A program made the position numbers and the translations under genes. 64,000 bases of DNA, taken from NCBI GenBank assembly GCA_936450465.1, contig OW388298.1:8602035-8666034 (forward strand). The letters run 5' to 3'. Position 1 is the first letter of the stretch; every line of letters starts with the position of its first letter. Under the pieces are notes generated by a model. That model did not search any database. It was given only the letters and a program-made list of their open reading frames with translations, and was not told the origin of the DNA. The stretch comes from Gibbula magus. Lineage: Eukaryota > Mollusca > Gastropoda > Trochida > Trochidae. This document shows, one piece after another, positions 1 through 10,336 of the stretch.

Positions 1-15
1 AAACAATATAAACCC

Positions 16-50
16 TGATGAGCTACATAACCCATGGCTCTATTTTTAAC
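16..50 (+). repeat. Dispersed 'GATGAGCTACAGAGCCCATGGCTC' family, copy 1
   Basis: A short block around GATGAGCTAC plus the near-palindrome GAGCCCATGGCTC. Related copies sit at 1041-1068 and 11384-11415 on the + strand and, reversed, near 26680-26706, with a weaker one near 10842-10865. Recurrence of the same core at unrelated places marks it as a dispersed repeat. Full ends are not defined. Confidence 0.6.
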
Positions 51-134
51 TTCTGGCTTAGGTTCATGGTATGGGCCTGTGTATGTCTATTTGTGGCAGA
101 TGGGCGCCAAATGTGGCAGTAGTGATTGTGAGAT

Positions 135-209
135 CACCTCCATTGGGAATCGAACCCGGGACCTCTAGGTGACAGTCCTGCGCTCTACCAGTTGAGCTAA
201 AGGGATATC
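135..209 (-). repeat. tRNA-derived SINE head or pseudo-tRNA
   Basis: On the minus strand there is an A box (TAGCTCAACTGGTAGAGC, complement of 182-199) and a B box (GGTTCGATTCC, complement of 146-156) at normal tRNA spacing. The loop between them reads CTGTCAC, which would give anticodon GTC. The anticodon stem does not pair and the T stem pairs at only three of five positions, so a working tRNA is unlikely. Internal Pol III boxes with decayed stems are typical of a SINE 5' head. Confidence 0.65.
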
Positions 210-1040
210 CCACTAGCCGAAGCCAGTAGGAACACTTTCATCTCACCCTGCCACATATTGTCTGTACACTTTACACATTTCCAATTTCTCTTTCCCCTCA
301 AATATGGGCGTGGTAGGCATTATTTGTGAAATCTTTAAACGACTTCTTCTCTGAAACTAGTTGACAGGAAGCTGAATTTTCAGAATACCAGTTTTGTTAC
401 ATGCAGGTTTGTTCATTGATCTTTATGCCACCTTGAATATAAGCGTAACAGCTGTTCAGCTTAAAATGTTTTAAACAACTTCTCCAGAATAACCAGTAAT
501 GGTAGAAAGCTATAATTTTAGAATTATCATCTCAGATGGATGGGTGAATGGAGACTATGATTGAAAATATTATGTTCCTACAAATAAGGCAAGTTGTTAA
601 CCATTTTAGCTGCTATGATAAAATGTTGATGATAATCAAGCGCACCCAGGTTTATGTCTGGAACACAAAATTAAACAAATATGGTTTTTCCTTCCTCTTC
701 AGTTACTTTATCCTGGGTCTATTGGAGGTTGATATCCTGGTAACAGCTGATAATTGCCCACTGGGTCAAGGAGGTGTGTTAGGGCGGGGCGGGCATGAGT
801 CCTAAAAGGTTTCTGGTTATTGGAATATCATACTCCATTGGTCCCTTGAGAGTTACAAGTCTCTGATTGACAAAACAATAGAGGTAACACCTTTTTAAGA
901 TATTCTTGTTATTTGATCCTTAGAATCCAATGCTTAGAATGTCATGACTAATGTGTAATATGAAATGCAATTTGTTAACGGGACAATGACTTATTATTTC
1001 ATCTTTAGACTATGTCTTAAAGATAATGAATAATGTTATA
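210..1040. other. Intergenic, no feature seen
   Basis: AT-rich sequence with no splice-flanked open frame, tandem repeat or RNA gene that I can support. The 85-codon open frame at 548-805 has no coding character and is not called. Confidence 0.5.
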
Positions 1041-1086
1041 CCTGATGAGCTACAGAGCCAATGCCTGTTTTCTGTTTGATTTGCAG

Positions 1087-1182
1087 AAGTCCGAGGAATC
1101 CATGAGAGAATCGACAGTTACTGGAATATGTTTTATTAGACAGCACCTGATCATGATTTTAAAACATATCGGTGCAGTTTAA
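1087..1182 (+). CDS. Candidate terminal exon, unknown product
   Basis: A strong acceptor (TTTGATTTGCAG ending at 1086, with a pyrimidine-rich run before it) opens 31 codons in phase 0, beginning KSEESMRESTVTG and ending at a TAA at 1180-1182. No upstream donor could be matched, because the window starts too close. The exon directly follows a copy of the dispersed GATGAGCTAC repeat (1041-1068), so it could be a repeat-born cryptic exon. No domain recognised. Confidence 0.2.
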   Translation, partial: KSEESMRESTVTGICFIRQHLIMILKHIGAV

Positions 1183-1293
1183 TGAGCGTTTTCTATGTTT
1201 CAATTCATCAACAGGCCTGCCAAAAAATTTGTTTTATTGCAACGGAAAGAATCGAAATGCACACATAAAGACACGAATCTGCATCGTAAATAA

Positions 1294-1726
1294 GCGATAC
1301 AGAAGTGTAAAGATACGAATCTGCACACAAAAGAGACAATCAGTGATTATAAATACACGAGGTCGCGAAATGAAAGACGCGAAGCGCAACACTTTGACTG
1401 TGCATGCGCTGTCTGATTCCGGAATGGCGGATGAAAGTTTGACCCCTTCGACTGGGAAGTTAAAATGCCTTTTCTGCTTCTTACATCTCATTTCATGGTG
1501 TTTTATGAATTAAAGAAGGGTGGAAATGGTTAACTAAAATGTTCCTGCAATAAATAACCAACCTTCATAACATTGGAGAAATGTCATGTTTTGCTTCGCT
1601 TTGGTTACTGAGCATGCGTAGTCACAGTGTTGTGCTTCGCGTCTTTCACTTCGCGACCTCGTGTATTTATAATCGCTGATCGTCTCATTTTTGTGCAGAT
1701 TCACTTCTTTTCATTCTGTATCGCTT
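1294..1726. repeat. Imperfect inverted repeat, about 117-bp arms
   Basis: The left arm (1294-1410) and right arm (1611-1726) are reverse complements at most positions. Both contain ATAAATACACGAGGTCGCGAA and GACGCGAAGC in opposite orientation. The spacer is about 200 bp and AT-rich. The left arm also has a small internal duplication of ACGAATCTGCA. This fits a foldback element or MITE. No target-site duplication was established. Confidence 0.75.
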
Positions 1727-1929
1727 CCGTATCAAAATTCCTGGATCCTCAACTGAGTGAGAGTCAACATATTTGCATCCATGCACAATGATTCATTCCA
1801 AAGGAGTGCAGTATTTTAGGAATAATCCCATTAATCTAAATATATATTACCTGAAAAAAAATATCCGTGCAGTTGTCTGCTACAATCAACGGGATCTGGT
1901 CAAATGGGCGGAAGGATGAAAAGGCTGAT

Positions 1930-2012
1930 TAAAAAAGTCAAAAGGGCCGAGTGAAAAAGTCAAAAGGGCCGAAGTAAATAGTCATAAGGGCCGAGGAAAA
2001 AGGGCCGAAAAT
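1930..2012 (+). repeat. Short tandem repeat AAAGTCAAAAGGGCCGA
   Basis: Four decaying copies of an 18-26 bp unit share AAGGGCCGA. The unit shrinks towards the 3' end, where only AAAAGGGCCGAAAA is left. Confidence 0.7.
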
Positions 2013-3090
2013 AAAAAAATATATATTCATTGTATTCAACCTACATTTGATAGTTGTAATGTTTTTACTTTAATATATGCATGTGCCAAAACCTGCTTTA
2101 GCCTTTTAACGAAAAGATATGACTTCTTATATTCTTAATTCCTGTTTACACTTTTTCGTTTTATATTTTCTGTACTCTTGTGAGATTTTCATTTGGCTGT
2201 ATTGTTGTTCAACTTTGGTTTTGGTACAGCTTGGATCATCTCACAAGATGTTGGTTACAAAGAGATGTTTCTATGTATATTTACTGAGAGAATAAGTGAT
2301 TGTTCAAGACAAGTGTGACAAGCGACTGTCACCTCACATAGAATAGAACAGAGTACAAAACAATCGTCTGCTTGCTACCGCAAGCCCGTGACGAAGAAAT
2401 GATGATGTAACTTTTATAAATCCATACATGAATAATCCTTTGCAATTGTTAACTCAAGTTTATATGTTGATGTAACTTTTTAGGAGTTTTTATCATGGAA
2501 ACACACTCACTATTTTGAACATGTGACATCACACTAACCCCGCTATAACAATTTCAGAAAATAACAAAATATATTCATTTAGTTTTAAATTTTGACTACT
2601 GCGGATACAAAAGTTTCGGGATATCCAAGACGTGTGTGTAATTGTCTTTCAGATAAACAAAGAAATTAACACGATCAGGCCTGCACGTGTGGCTATAACG
2701 AGTTAGTGGCGATAACTGATACGCGGTGATAACTACGCGGCCGCCAGTACGTATTTTGTTAATATTTAAAATCCATATTGATCTCAGCCTTATAATAGAA
2801 ATTCCCTTTTTAGCTCAAAATTACATTTTATTTCAAAACCAAATTAATCAAGTTATTATTGGCAAGTGTGTCTATTTGGCTGTTCACACCATTATTCACA
2901 AATCAAATAAATGTATGTAGAAAATGTTACTGGAATTGTTACAATTTTATTTCCCTTTAAAAAAATAATGCCAACAAATTCCCACCTCTCTAATTTATAG
3001 AAGCTGTTGTAAATGTACACAGAAGTGCAGTGTAGATAATTTATTCAAAACAAACAATTACATTTACATACAAAAAGGACCACATTTTTA
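2013..3090. other. Intergenic, no feature seen
   Basis: AT-rich. Short open frames such as 2726-2920 lack splice context and coding bias. Nothing else could be supported. Confidence 0.5.
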
Positions 3091-3200
3091 GCTCACCAGG
3101 CCTGAAAGGCCAGATGGGCTTATGGCATGGGCCGGCGTCCGGCATCTGTCGTCCGTCATCCTTCGTCCGTCGTCCGTAAACTTTTCACTTCTCCTCCAGA
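3091..3200 (+). repeat. Dispersed 'AGCTCACC..GGCC..CGTCCGTC' repeat edge
   Basis: The sequence starts AGCTCACCAGGCCTGAAAGG, which includes a small palindrome (AGGCCTGAAAGGCC). It continues through GGCGTCC and CGTCCGTC runs into a line about fluorescence-like low-complexity TCTCCTCCAGAACCG. I recognise this type of sequence as very abundant in bivalve and gastropod genomes, usually as the edge of a mobile element. The extent downstream, perhaps to about 3480, is not resolved. Confidence 0.6.
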
Positions 3201-3809
3201 ACCGTTACACTATATATACTATATATACGATATCATCTGTTTTTAGTGAATATCAAGAGATGCAAATTTCAAGTTTTTATGATGAAAAGTAAGAAAGTTA
3301 TAAGTCAAAACATTTTACTGGTGTACTATTTTTCCAACATTAAATCTACCATAAAATATTAGCAATTTTTGTATTTGGATTAAAGGTCTTTTCGAGAAAT
3401 TTCTAATGCAACTTTGATTATATTTGTATCATAGAAATTAAACAGGATAGAACTTATTTTATTTTTTTGCTATTTAACTCAATGTTCTGTATATCCTTCA
3501 TACTAGTTATACTAGGAGCTTGGGGTAATATGAGCCTATCTGTTATAACGGTCAGTGGAGGCAAGAGCTCTGTTATGTAATTGTCAGCACAGTCCACCAG
3601 CCTGAGCGTTGTCCAGTGGTGGGGGGAGGTGGGGAGGGGGGTTCCATCGCGTTATCTCCCCCACCCTTCCGCCTGTCTCTCTCTCCTCTAATAATCTTGT
3701 TACCATTGGTGGGGGGAGAGGCTCAGTGTGTAAAGAAAGGGCTATGGTTCATTTGGTTTTGGTCAAGCCTTTTAAAGTTTTTGTATAAACAAGAAACAAA
3801 AACGTAAAA

Positions 3810-4110
3810 AATGCTGTCCCAACCTGCCCCACCCTGGGGAACATTGGGACATGAGCCGGGGCACATTGGGACAATACCCATAGCTAAGAGAGAAGCATTA
3901 TGATTTCAATACTTATCACAATTATTTTAAATATTTTATATAACAAAAACAAACAGTCTGTACTTAAGAGCATAGTAATCAAGATGGGGCACATTGGGAA
4001 GTTTTCAAAATATACCGGGGCACATTGGGACACTGTCCCAACCCCGATATCCCAACCTACCCCGCTGGCATTGTCTCAACCAGTGTCCCAACATGCCCCA
4101 TTGACCCCCA
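3810..4110. repeat. Inverted cluster of GGGGCACATTGGGACA and its complement
   Basis: Four forward copies of GGGGCACATTGGGACA-like sequence (about 3831, 3858, 3983, 4014) are mixed with three reverse copies of TGTCCCAAC..TGCCCC (about 3812, 4032, 4083). The copy at 4014 abuts its complement at 4032, which would form a hairpin. The spacing is irregular, so this is a cluster of inverted and direct copies, not a simple tandem array. Confidence 0.7.
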
Positions 4111-4529
4111 ATGTGATAACATGCCTCCATATTGATAACTTGAAACATACAACTTTACATAATGATGGAACTTTCCAGAACAATAGGTATCAACCAGGAT
4201 TGCTTACTCATTTTTATATCAGATCATAATTACTGAGATGCTCAAAATTGAGCCAAACCATTGAAATTGAAATTATTGCTTGCCAATGTTTGAACCACAT
4301 CATATTTTCAGTCACAACTTTCATTATATTTGTATCATAGATATTAAAACCATAATGTCCCCGTTAACATTGGGCCTATGGGGGGAAAAAATAATTATGT
4401 AAAAAATGTAAGAAGGTACTCCGTAGGGTAGATGACCTAATTTTACTAACAGTCGCGCTGAAATAAAGCGATTACAACAGATTTTAAATCCCGCTGGTGA
4501 CCAGCGGAAATTCCCTCTGGCCATAATCT

Positions 4530-4650
4530 AGGTCACCTGGTACTGCGCATGTCCAAACTCAAGGGAATCCCCGAGGTATCCCCGCTGTACTGGTTAGCGC
4601 GTTTGGTTGCGCACAATGACAGCGTAAACAATATTGAGTCTCTTGGTCAC
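4530..4650. promoter_or_regulatory. CpG-rich promoter-like patch
   Basis: In an AT-rich region this stretch is rich in CpG. It carries a TGCGCATG element (about 4543-4550, resembling an NRF-1 half site) and TTAGCGCG and TTGCGCAC. It lies 450-570 bp upstream of the candidate first coding exon at 5103, so it could be the promoter of that transcript. There is no TATA box. This is inference from composition and motifs only. Confidence 0.3.
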
Positions 4651-5102
4651 AGATGGATTCACTGAAGTAGACCGATCCGATGAGCTATAAAAGTGTGCAA
4701 AGCAACTAGTAGATGCATGGTAATACTACACGCAATTATTCTTGATATGGAGTGAAAGATTGTTACGGCGTACAAACACGGTGTGGCAGTTTGACCTGCA
4801 GTTGTTTACAGTTTAATGTCGCCTATTTTACGAAAGCCTGTGGGATTTTAAAATTCCGTTCAATAAGATTGCATGTACATTAATCAAGGGGGTGCAGATG
4901 TGGGGTACCACGGTAAAATTCTGTCAACAATAATTTACAAGCTTGCAAATTATTTTACTTACTGTAGCATAATAAAATTCTGGCAAGTATCAACATTGGC
5001 CGTTATTATTATATGTGTATTGAGAGCATGATTTGATTGCATTCATAATATTCTATATCAATTTATTGTAACTGTTTTCCTTCAAGATACGAATCGTGTC
5101 AC

Positions 5103-5144
5103 ATGGAGGAAAGTACTTACTTCAGTCATGACAACATGGACACT
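5103..5144 (+). CDS. Candidate first coding exon (MEESTYFSHDNMDT)
   Basis: A good acceptor (TGTTTTCCTTCAAG, exon from about 5087) precedes an ATG at 5103. Fourteen codons follow, and then a perfect donor GTAAGT at 5145, giving phase 0. The reading MEESTYFSHDNMDT is unbroken and the exon is bounded by consensus splice sites on both sides, which is rare by chance. No phase-0 partner exon was found with confidence downstream. The exons at 8586 and 10337 both need phase 1, so at least one small exon would be missing. The product is not recognised. Confidence 0.35.
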
Positions 5145-5533
5145 GTAAGTATTTAATTTGTAACTTGTATACTGTAGGCCCAGTCCTACCACAGACAAAT
5201 TTCCTATTGTTAAAAGTGTACCGAAATGTCATACAACTCATTCTGTCACTTTTTTTTTGCATATATAAAAAAATTGGATGTTATTAATTACATTGTATCC
5301 TTCTTCATAAATTTAGAAATGTATATGTATCAATCATGGAATTTAGTGGGAACTGTTATTTTGGCTTGCTGGTTTATTCATAATCACTCTATCAGGGATT
5401 GGGAAAGGCAGGGGCCATGCATGGACCATTTTGCACATTGAATGAAACAATGGCCCATTCAAATTTCAAATTTTACTATTGCTAGAAGGGGGTGGCCCAT
5501 TTAAAATTCCGCAGATTACTAACAGCCCCAAAA

Positions 5534-5692
5534 ATGGCCGAACGTGTCAGCTTGAGGCTTCGGATGATAAAAAAAAGTAACGAATCTACGTTAGACTCAC
5601 AAAAAGTTAAAAACACAGTAGGTTTATCTCCATTCTACCATGACGAGTTATCAGCTTATTTTAAACGCGTTTCTTTGACACTGCGGAAGTGA
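5534..5692 (+). CDS. Candidate short basic protein or first exon, 52 aa
   Basis: An ATG in good context (CCCAAAAATGGCC) opens 52 codons, starting MAERVSLRLRMIKKSNES and ending in a basic tail with TGA at 5690-5692. It is Lys/Arg-rich with no signal peptide or membrane segment. An internal GTAGGT after codon 28 could act as a phase-0 donor, so this may be a first exon and not a complete gene. The surrounding sequence (5500-6000) is richer in CpG than its flanks and holds a CRE palindrome at 5932, which fits a promoter region. No family recognised. Confidence 0.3.
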   Translation: MAERVSLRLRMIKKSNESTLDSQKVKNTVGLSPFYHDELSAYFKRVSLTLRK

Positions 5693-5699
5693 ACTGAGT

Positions 5700-6978
5700 G
5701 ATGCGGTAATCGGTTGAACCCATTTTTCTTCAGGTATGACGCATCACATTTCCGTTGTTTTCGATGAGGTAGAAATTGAATAAACAGTGAAATTAAATAT
5801 TCAAATATGATGATTAAGTGACAACATAGATTTTAATCAAATAGAACATACAGGTTTGTAAATCTTAAGGTTTCTCCGCCTTGAAGGCTTTCCTCGTCCA
5901 CCACTTGTCAAATTGACGCGACCATTTCCTGTGACGTCATAACTGATTGAGCTTATGACATCATTGTATCCGAACCGAAACTGGTTCGTTCACGGCTTAT
6001 CGCGGTCTTGATCGACTACTGTAGTTTCACTGTTTAAAACATCGGTCCAAATTAGAATTATTTTCCAAAACAGATACACAGATAAAATTGCGTAAAAGAA
6101 AAATATGGAAACCGTAAAGTGAAGATAACTGATTTACCCATGTTATTTCAATGACATACCGTATTTCTTTCCGGGTGTCTATTATTTTCAAACAGTCTAC
6201 ACCATAGGAGTCTATTTGCGGCAGACTTCTATTCAAGGCAGGCGTCTATTTCGTAATAATGCTTGTATTGACAGGCGACTCCGATAGGAAGCAGCGGTTA
6301 TAAAATTTTAATTCAGTTTAACCGGCGTTTAGTCAAGGCAGGCGTTTATTGTTTTCAGAAAGCCCTGTGCCCTTTCAAACATGCCTATCACAGGTATCAT
6401 GATGCTGAATCAACTCTCAGGTTAGATTGAAACTGACATGTAGGCCTACATATGAGGGCTTTACAGACTTGTAACTTTTAATTTAAGTATCATTATTCAG
6501 TAATAAAAAAAAACTACACCATAAATCCTTGAATAATCGCCTGCTTTGAACAATTGCCTCCCTTGAATAATCACCGGGTTTAACTCTAAGCCCTCTTTGA
6601 AATTAAAAATCGCCGGGTTAAATTTAGCAAATGTAAAATAAACAACTATCTCTTTTTAAAAAATAAAAAAAATTGTGGGGAAGTTTTGATTTGATGAACT
6701 TGTTACCCCTGATAAGGGCCATCTTCTAAAGAACCCCTGACTATAGAAAGCTCAAATGTTGTGTATAGACTCATTGGTCATTGGGGATTATTAATTGTAG
6801 AATTGTCAACCTTCTGACAACTAAAACCTGCTGACCAACAGAACCACTAGCTCTGGGCATTTTTTTTATTTAGCCTTATAGGCTATGATGAATTTACAGT
6901 GATTTGTTTTAGGGGAGAAACTGTGAGTTTACCTTAAGAGATATTTATTTTTATAATATTATAATAAATTTCAAATAA
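5700..6978. other. Intergenic, no clear gene
   Basis: Contains the CRE noted separately. Several stretches resemble diverged dispersed repeat sequence, for example alternating 'GGCAGGCGTCTATT' near 6239-6352. No supported coding exon. Confidence 0.45.
5932..5939. promoter_or_regulatory. CRE palindrome TGACGTCA
   Basis: A perfect 8-bp cAMP-response element, followed about 20 bp later by ATGACATCA, a second related half site. CREB/ATF factors bind this sequence in animals. It lies in the CpG-richer patch 3' of the 52-codon frame. A single 8-mer can occur by chance. Confidence 0.3.
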
Positions 6979-8481
6979 TTAGGTCTTCAAGACGAAAGTC
7001 AGAAGACCTATTGTTATTATCCTAGAAAGTCAGAAGACCTATTGTTATTATCCTGATTTTTATTCTTTCCTATTATTATTATTTGTACTTTTTTTGTCCA
7101 GAAGATTCTGAAGTAACGAATGGACCGATTCGCATGTAATTTTCAGGGATGATAGCATGTGACCAGCTCTGGAAATAGACGAGACAGATTTTGGATTTTC
7201 GACTTCTTTCTTGAGTTATCTCCCCTTGAAGTCAAAACTTTAAACCTTCATATCTCGAATACTAATCAATATATTTTCTCAAAACTTTCACCAAAATGTG
7301 CGCAACAACATTCCCCACACAAAAAGTTAATGTCATTTTTTCGGCCGTATATATAGATTTCTTGCTATTTCGAAAAAAATGAATTTTTTGTAAACTTTCG
7401 CGGTTTTTAGGGTATGCGTCTAAGAAAACCTTCTCGTCCTTCAATTTTATGAGTACAGATACGTATGATAGCTTATTTTGAAGATACATAAATTCTTAAG
7501 AGGGTTGTTGTTGTCGATTTTTTAATTTCATCCTAGAATTTTAATAATCCGTCATTGAACATGGTCATTTTTAAAAAGACCGAATTTCGACCTCATATTT
7601 AAAGGGGCATTACTCTGTTAGAAATGGAGATATGTCAAATATATTTATTGCTATCTGATTACCATACGTTACTAAACATTTCTATAACAGATTTATATCA
7701 TGTAAAAGTCGATAGTTAGACCACAATCATCGCATTTGTCAAAATGTATGAAATTTCGTGATTTTGAGGTCTTTTGAGGGGCATAATTTTCAAAGAATTT
7801 TCGATCTTAAACCACTAAAGATACCAACAGGTTTAATAGCTCATTTAGAAGGAGAGATATCATATTATTAAGGAAACAATTTTTTTCAAGCATTTATTTG
7901 TCATACTTTACATGTGACATGTCATAGAATATTGTAATTTTTCGAAAAATCGCCATTTTCAGCAAAGTTCAAAGGATCATAACTGCTTAACCAATTAAGA
8001 TAATTTCATTATATTTACATCTCCGAATGCACAAATTCCAGAACAACAACTTTTCTGTTGGACCCTTTAAACAAAAAGTTGATAGTTAAGCTCCGAACAT
8101 CGCAAACGTTGTCTAGGGGTCAAAATTTAAGCATTTTTGAGTATTTTCTTGAATATTCAGAAAAACATAACGCATTACTTATGTACGCAATCTTAAATAT
8201 GATACCATCTCCTGAAGTGGACATTAAAGCACAATATTTTCTATGTAACACCTTAGTATGAACATATTAACCATTTTGTGTTAATCGTGAGAAAGATCAT
8301 GTAGGGGTCCATTAATATGTGATTTTCCATTTTCAGAGGGGTACCTTCTTTGGAGAATTTTTTAAAAATAACTATTTAAGATAGAGACCTGTTTGATAGC
8401 TCATCTTAAAGCACAGAAATTTGTGCATAACCGAGGGTCAAACATGGAGTTGAAGGTCAAGCAGAAGTCTTGAAGACCTAA
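6979..8481. mobile_element. Non-autonomous DNA transposon, 1503 bp, 15-bp perfect TIRs
   Basis: The left end TTAGGTCTTCAAGAC (6979-6993) is the exact reverse complement of the right end GTCTTGAAGACCTAA (8467-8481). Just inside the left end is a 34-bp tandem duplication containing GTCAGAAGACCT, which echoes the TIR. The interior has no long open frame and no transposase motif, so this is a passive (MITE-like or deleted) element. A clear target-site duplication was not found. The superfamily cannot be named from the ends alone. The element sits immediately 5' of a duplicated splice acceptor. Confidence 0.8.
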
Positions 8482-8505
8482 GTATTGACGCGTCAATCCT
8501 AGTTT

Positions 8506-8602
8506 ATGTTGTCTTTGTACCAGATATGCAACTGAATTTTCTATATAATAACTTTCAATTAATTTTTGTTGTCTTTGTACCACAGATGCAACTGAATTTT
8601 CC
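8506..8602 (+). repeat. 60-bp duplication of a splice acceptor and exon start
   Basis: GTTGTCTTTGTACCA..GATATGCAACTGAATTTTC and GTTGTCTTTGTACCACAGATGCAACTGAATTTTC lie exactly 60 bp apart. Each includes a polypyrimidine run, an AG and the first 15-17 bases of the exon called at 8586. The first copy runs into TATATAA soon after its AG. The second continues into the open exon. Confidence 0.75.
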
Positions 8603-8707
8603 AAAAGAAGACAGAACTTGAAGGAAATGACAACACTGAAAGCAGCTTCTGTAATACCTACAGCAGATCCTAAGATTGTCATGTTCCATAATGGCTATTG
8701 CCTGTAA
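8586..8707 (+). CDS. Candidate terminal exon with poly(A) signal, unknown product
   Basis: The acceptor TTGTTGTCTTTGTACCACAG ends at 8585. In phase 1 (two bases, then codons) 39 codons follow, beginning ATEFSKRRQNLKEMTTLKAA and ending FHNGYCL before TAA at 8705-8707. AATAAA is at 8816-8821, a normal distance for a 3' UTR. The composition (Lys, Ala, Thr, mixed hydrophobics) looks coding. The 5' partner is unknown. The only donor-bearing exon found upstream (5103-5144) is phase 0 and does not join directly. The intron before it carries the transposon at 6979-8481. No domain recognised. Confidence 0.4.
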
Positions 8708-9059
8708 AAGACCCCCTTTAACTGAGTTTTTGGTTTTCCTGTGCAATGTATGTATTGCATGATATATAATTTCTAAGTATATGTTGTATATTTTGCATTG
8801 GGATATATTGTTTGAAATAAAGCAAATTATATCTAAAGAACTCTTCTGCTTCTGTTTGTTATCATTAAAGAAATGAGGCTTTTACAGGCCACCCTAACGC
8901 ATGGAATTAAAAATGTGTAAATGGAAAGAAACTCTTCTTGGTTGGTACAAATTTCTTCCAAAACTGAATTAAATCTCTCTATTTTGGTAACTCACTCTTG
9001 CAGTAGCGAATATAATCCTTCTTTCTTTCATGCACGAATATTAATTTTTGCAGAAAGAG

Positions 9060-9245
9060 ACTCGGGTGCAGTTGCCAAACTTGAAATTTCGGATGCAAAA
9101 GCGGCGTTTTCAAAATATATTGTGGCGCGGTATGGTTCCCACTCCGGTTATTTCCGTGACAAATCGACATAGCGCGAGCCAAAAGCGTCATTTCCGGTTC
9201 AAGAACTTCTAGAAAATGGTGCCCGGAAACGATTTTGAAACTCTT
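9060..9245 (+). CDS. Candidate promoter plus first coding exon (MVPGNDFETL)
   Basis: The stretch 9060-9215 is CpG-rich with ETS-type sites (ACTCCGGTTATTTCCG, CATTTCCGGTTC), typical of TATA-less housekeeping promoters. An ATG at 9216 in good context (GAAAATGG) opens ten codons, MVPGNDFETL, ending at a donor GTGAGT at 9246 in phase 0. A repeat element (9256-10018) is inserted directly after the donor. The exon at 10337 requires phase 1, so the join is not direct unless the weaker donor at 9250 (GTATTT) is used, which would give phase 1. The short length limits certainty. Confidence 0.35.
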
Positions 9246-9255
9246 GTGAGTATTT

Positions 9256-10018
9256 TTATGCCACCGAATCGGAGATTCCGGGGTATATTGTTTTTCACCT
9301 GTACGTCTGCCCGCCGTCTTAAGCCGTCTGTCCGTCTGTCCGTCAGTCTGTGTGTTTGTCCACAAAAACTTTAACCTTGGCCATAACTTTGGATTGCTCA
9401 GATCTACAGCTTTCATACTTGGCATGTGCATACCTTGTGATGAGACCTTTCACATGAGGTCATCATATTTGACCTTGTGACCTTGACCTTGCCGCAATGA
9501 ACATTTTCAGAAAACTTTAACCTTGGCCATAACTATTGATTGTTAAGAGTTACGGCTTTCATCCTTGGCATGTGCATACCTTGTGATGAGACCTTCAGAT
9601 GAGGTCATCCTATTTGACCTTGTGACTTGACCTTGACCTTGCCGCAGTGGACATCTTAAGTAAACTCTAACCTTGGCCATAATTTTAGATTGCTCAGAGC
9701 TACGGCTTAAACTTAACATGTGCATACCTTGTGATGAGACCTATCAGATGAGGTCATCATATTTGACCTTGTGACGTTGACCTTGGCGCAGTGGACATCT
9801 TCAGAAAACTTTAACCTTGGCCATAACTTTGGATTGCTCAGAGCTACGGCTTTCATACTTGGCATGTGCATACCTTGTGATGAGACCTTTCAGATGAGGT
9901 CATCATATTTGACCTTGTGACCTTGACCTTGGGGCAGTGGACAGTATTCAGAAAACTTAAACCTAGGCCATAAGTTTGGTATATCCGGGGGCATCCGTGT
10001 TTAACAAACACATCTTGT
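9256..10018 (+). mobile_element. Repeat element with about 4.5 internal 147-bp units
   Basis: It begins ATGCCACCGAATCGG and ends GGTATATCCGGGGGCAT..ACAAACACATCTTGTTTT, with short inverted similarity between the ends (ATGCC.CCG.AT / ATATCCGGGGGCAT). Inside, AAACTTTAACCTTGGCCATAA recurs at about 9365, 9511, 9660, 9805 and 9952, a period of 145-149 bp. Each unit carries GACCTTGTGACCTTGACCTT. A CCGTCTGTCCGTCTGTCCG run lies near the start. I recognise this as an abundant molluscan repeat class. No protein is encoded. Confidence 0.75.
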
Positions 10019-10336
10019 TTTCTTCTTTACTTGTTGTAAATCACATACAGTCAAATCCATTGCAATGGCATTTACTTTTAATCTATATTGTGTCACCGTA
10101 TCATTAACTATTTCGTCGATTGGTTGCCAAGTAAATAAGTTATTACTGGCAGAAATCTTCGCACACGGGGAACTTATCACTTATGATCTGTCAGTGACAG
10201 TGGAACATGCATTTATGGATTTTTTTACATTACTGTTGTCTTATCACTTTGTCACATATTTTTCACATTTATAATATTTTAGTGGTTTGAGACTTATCAT
10301 TTTACATGCCTATTTTTGATAAAAATAATTAAGTAG

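Noticed and set aside
135..209. Functional tRNA-Asp (GTC) on the minus strand
   Set aside because: A and B boxes are good but the anticodon stem has almost no pairs and the T stem is partial.
8979..9431. 150-codon minus-strand frame
   Set aside because: It runs through the CpG promoter patch and a dispersed repeat (DGQTDRR-type residues come from the CCGTCTGTC run). No splice or promoter context.
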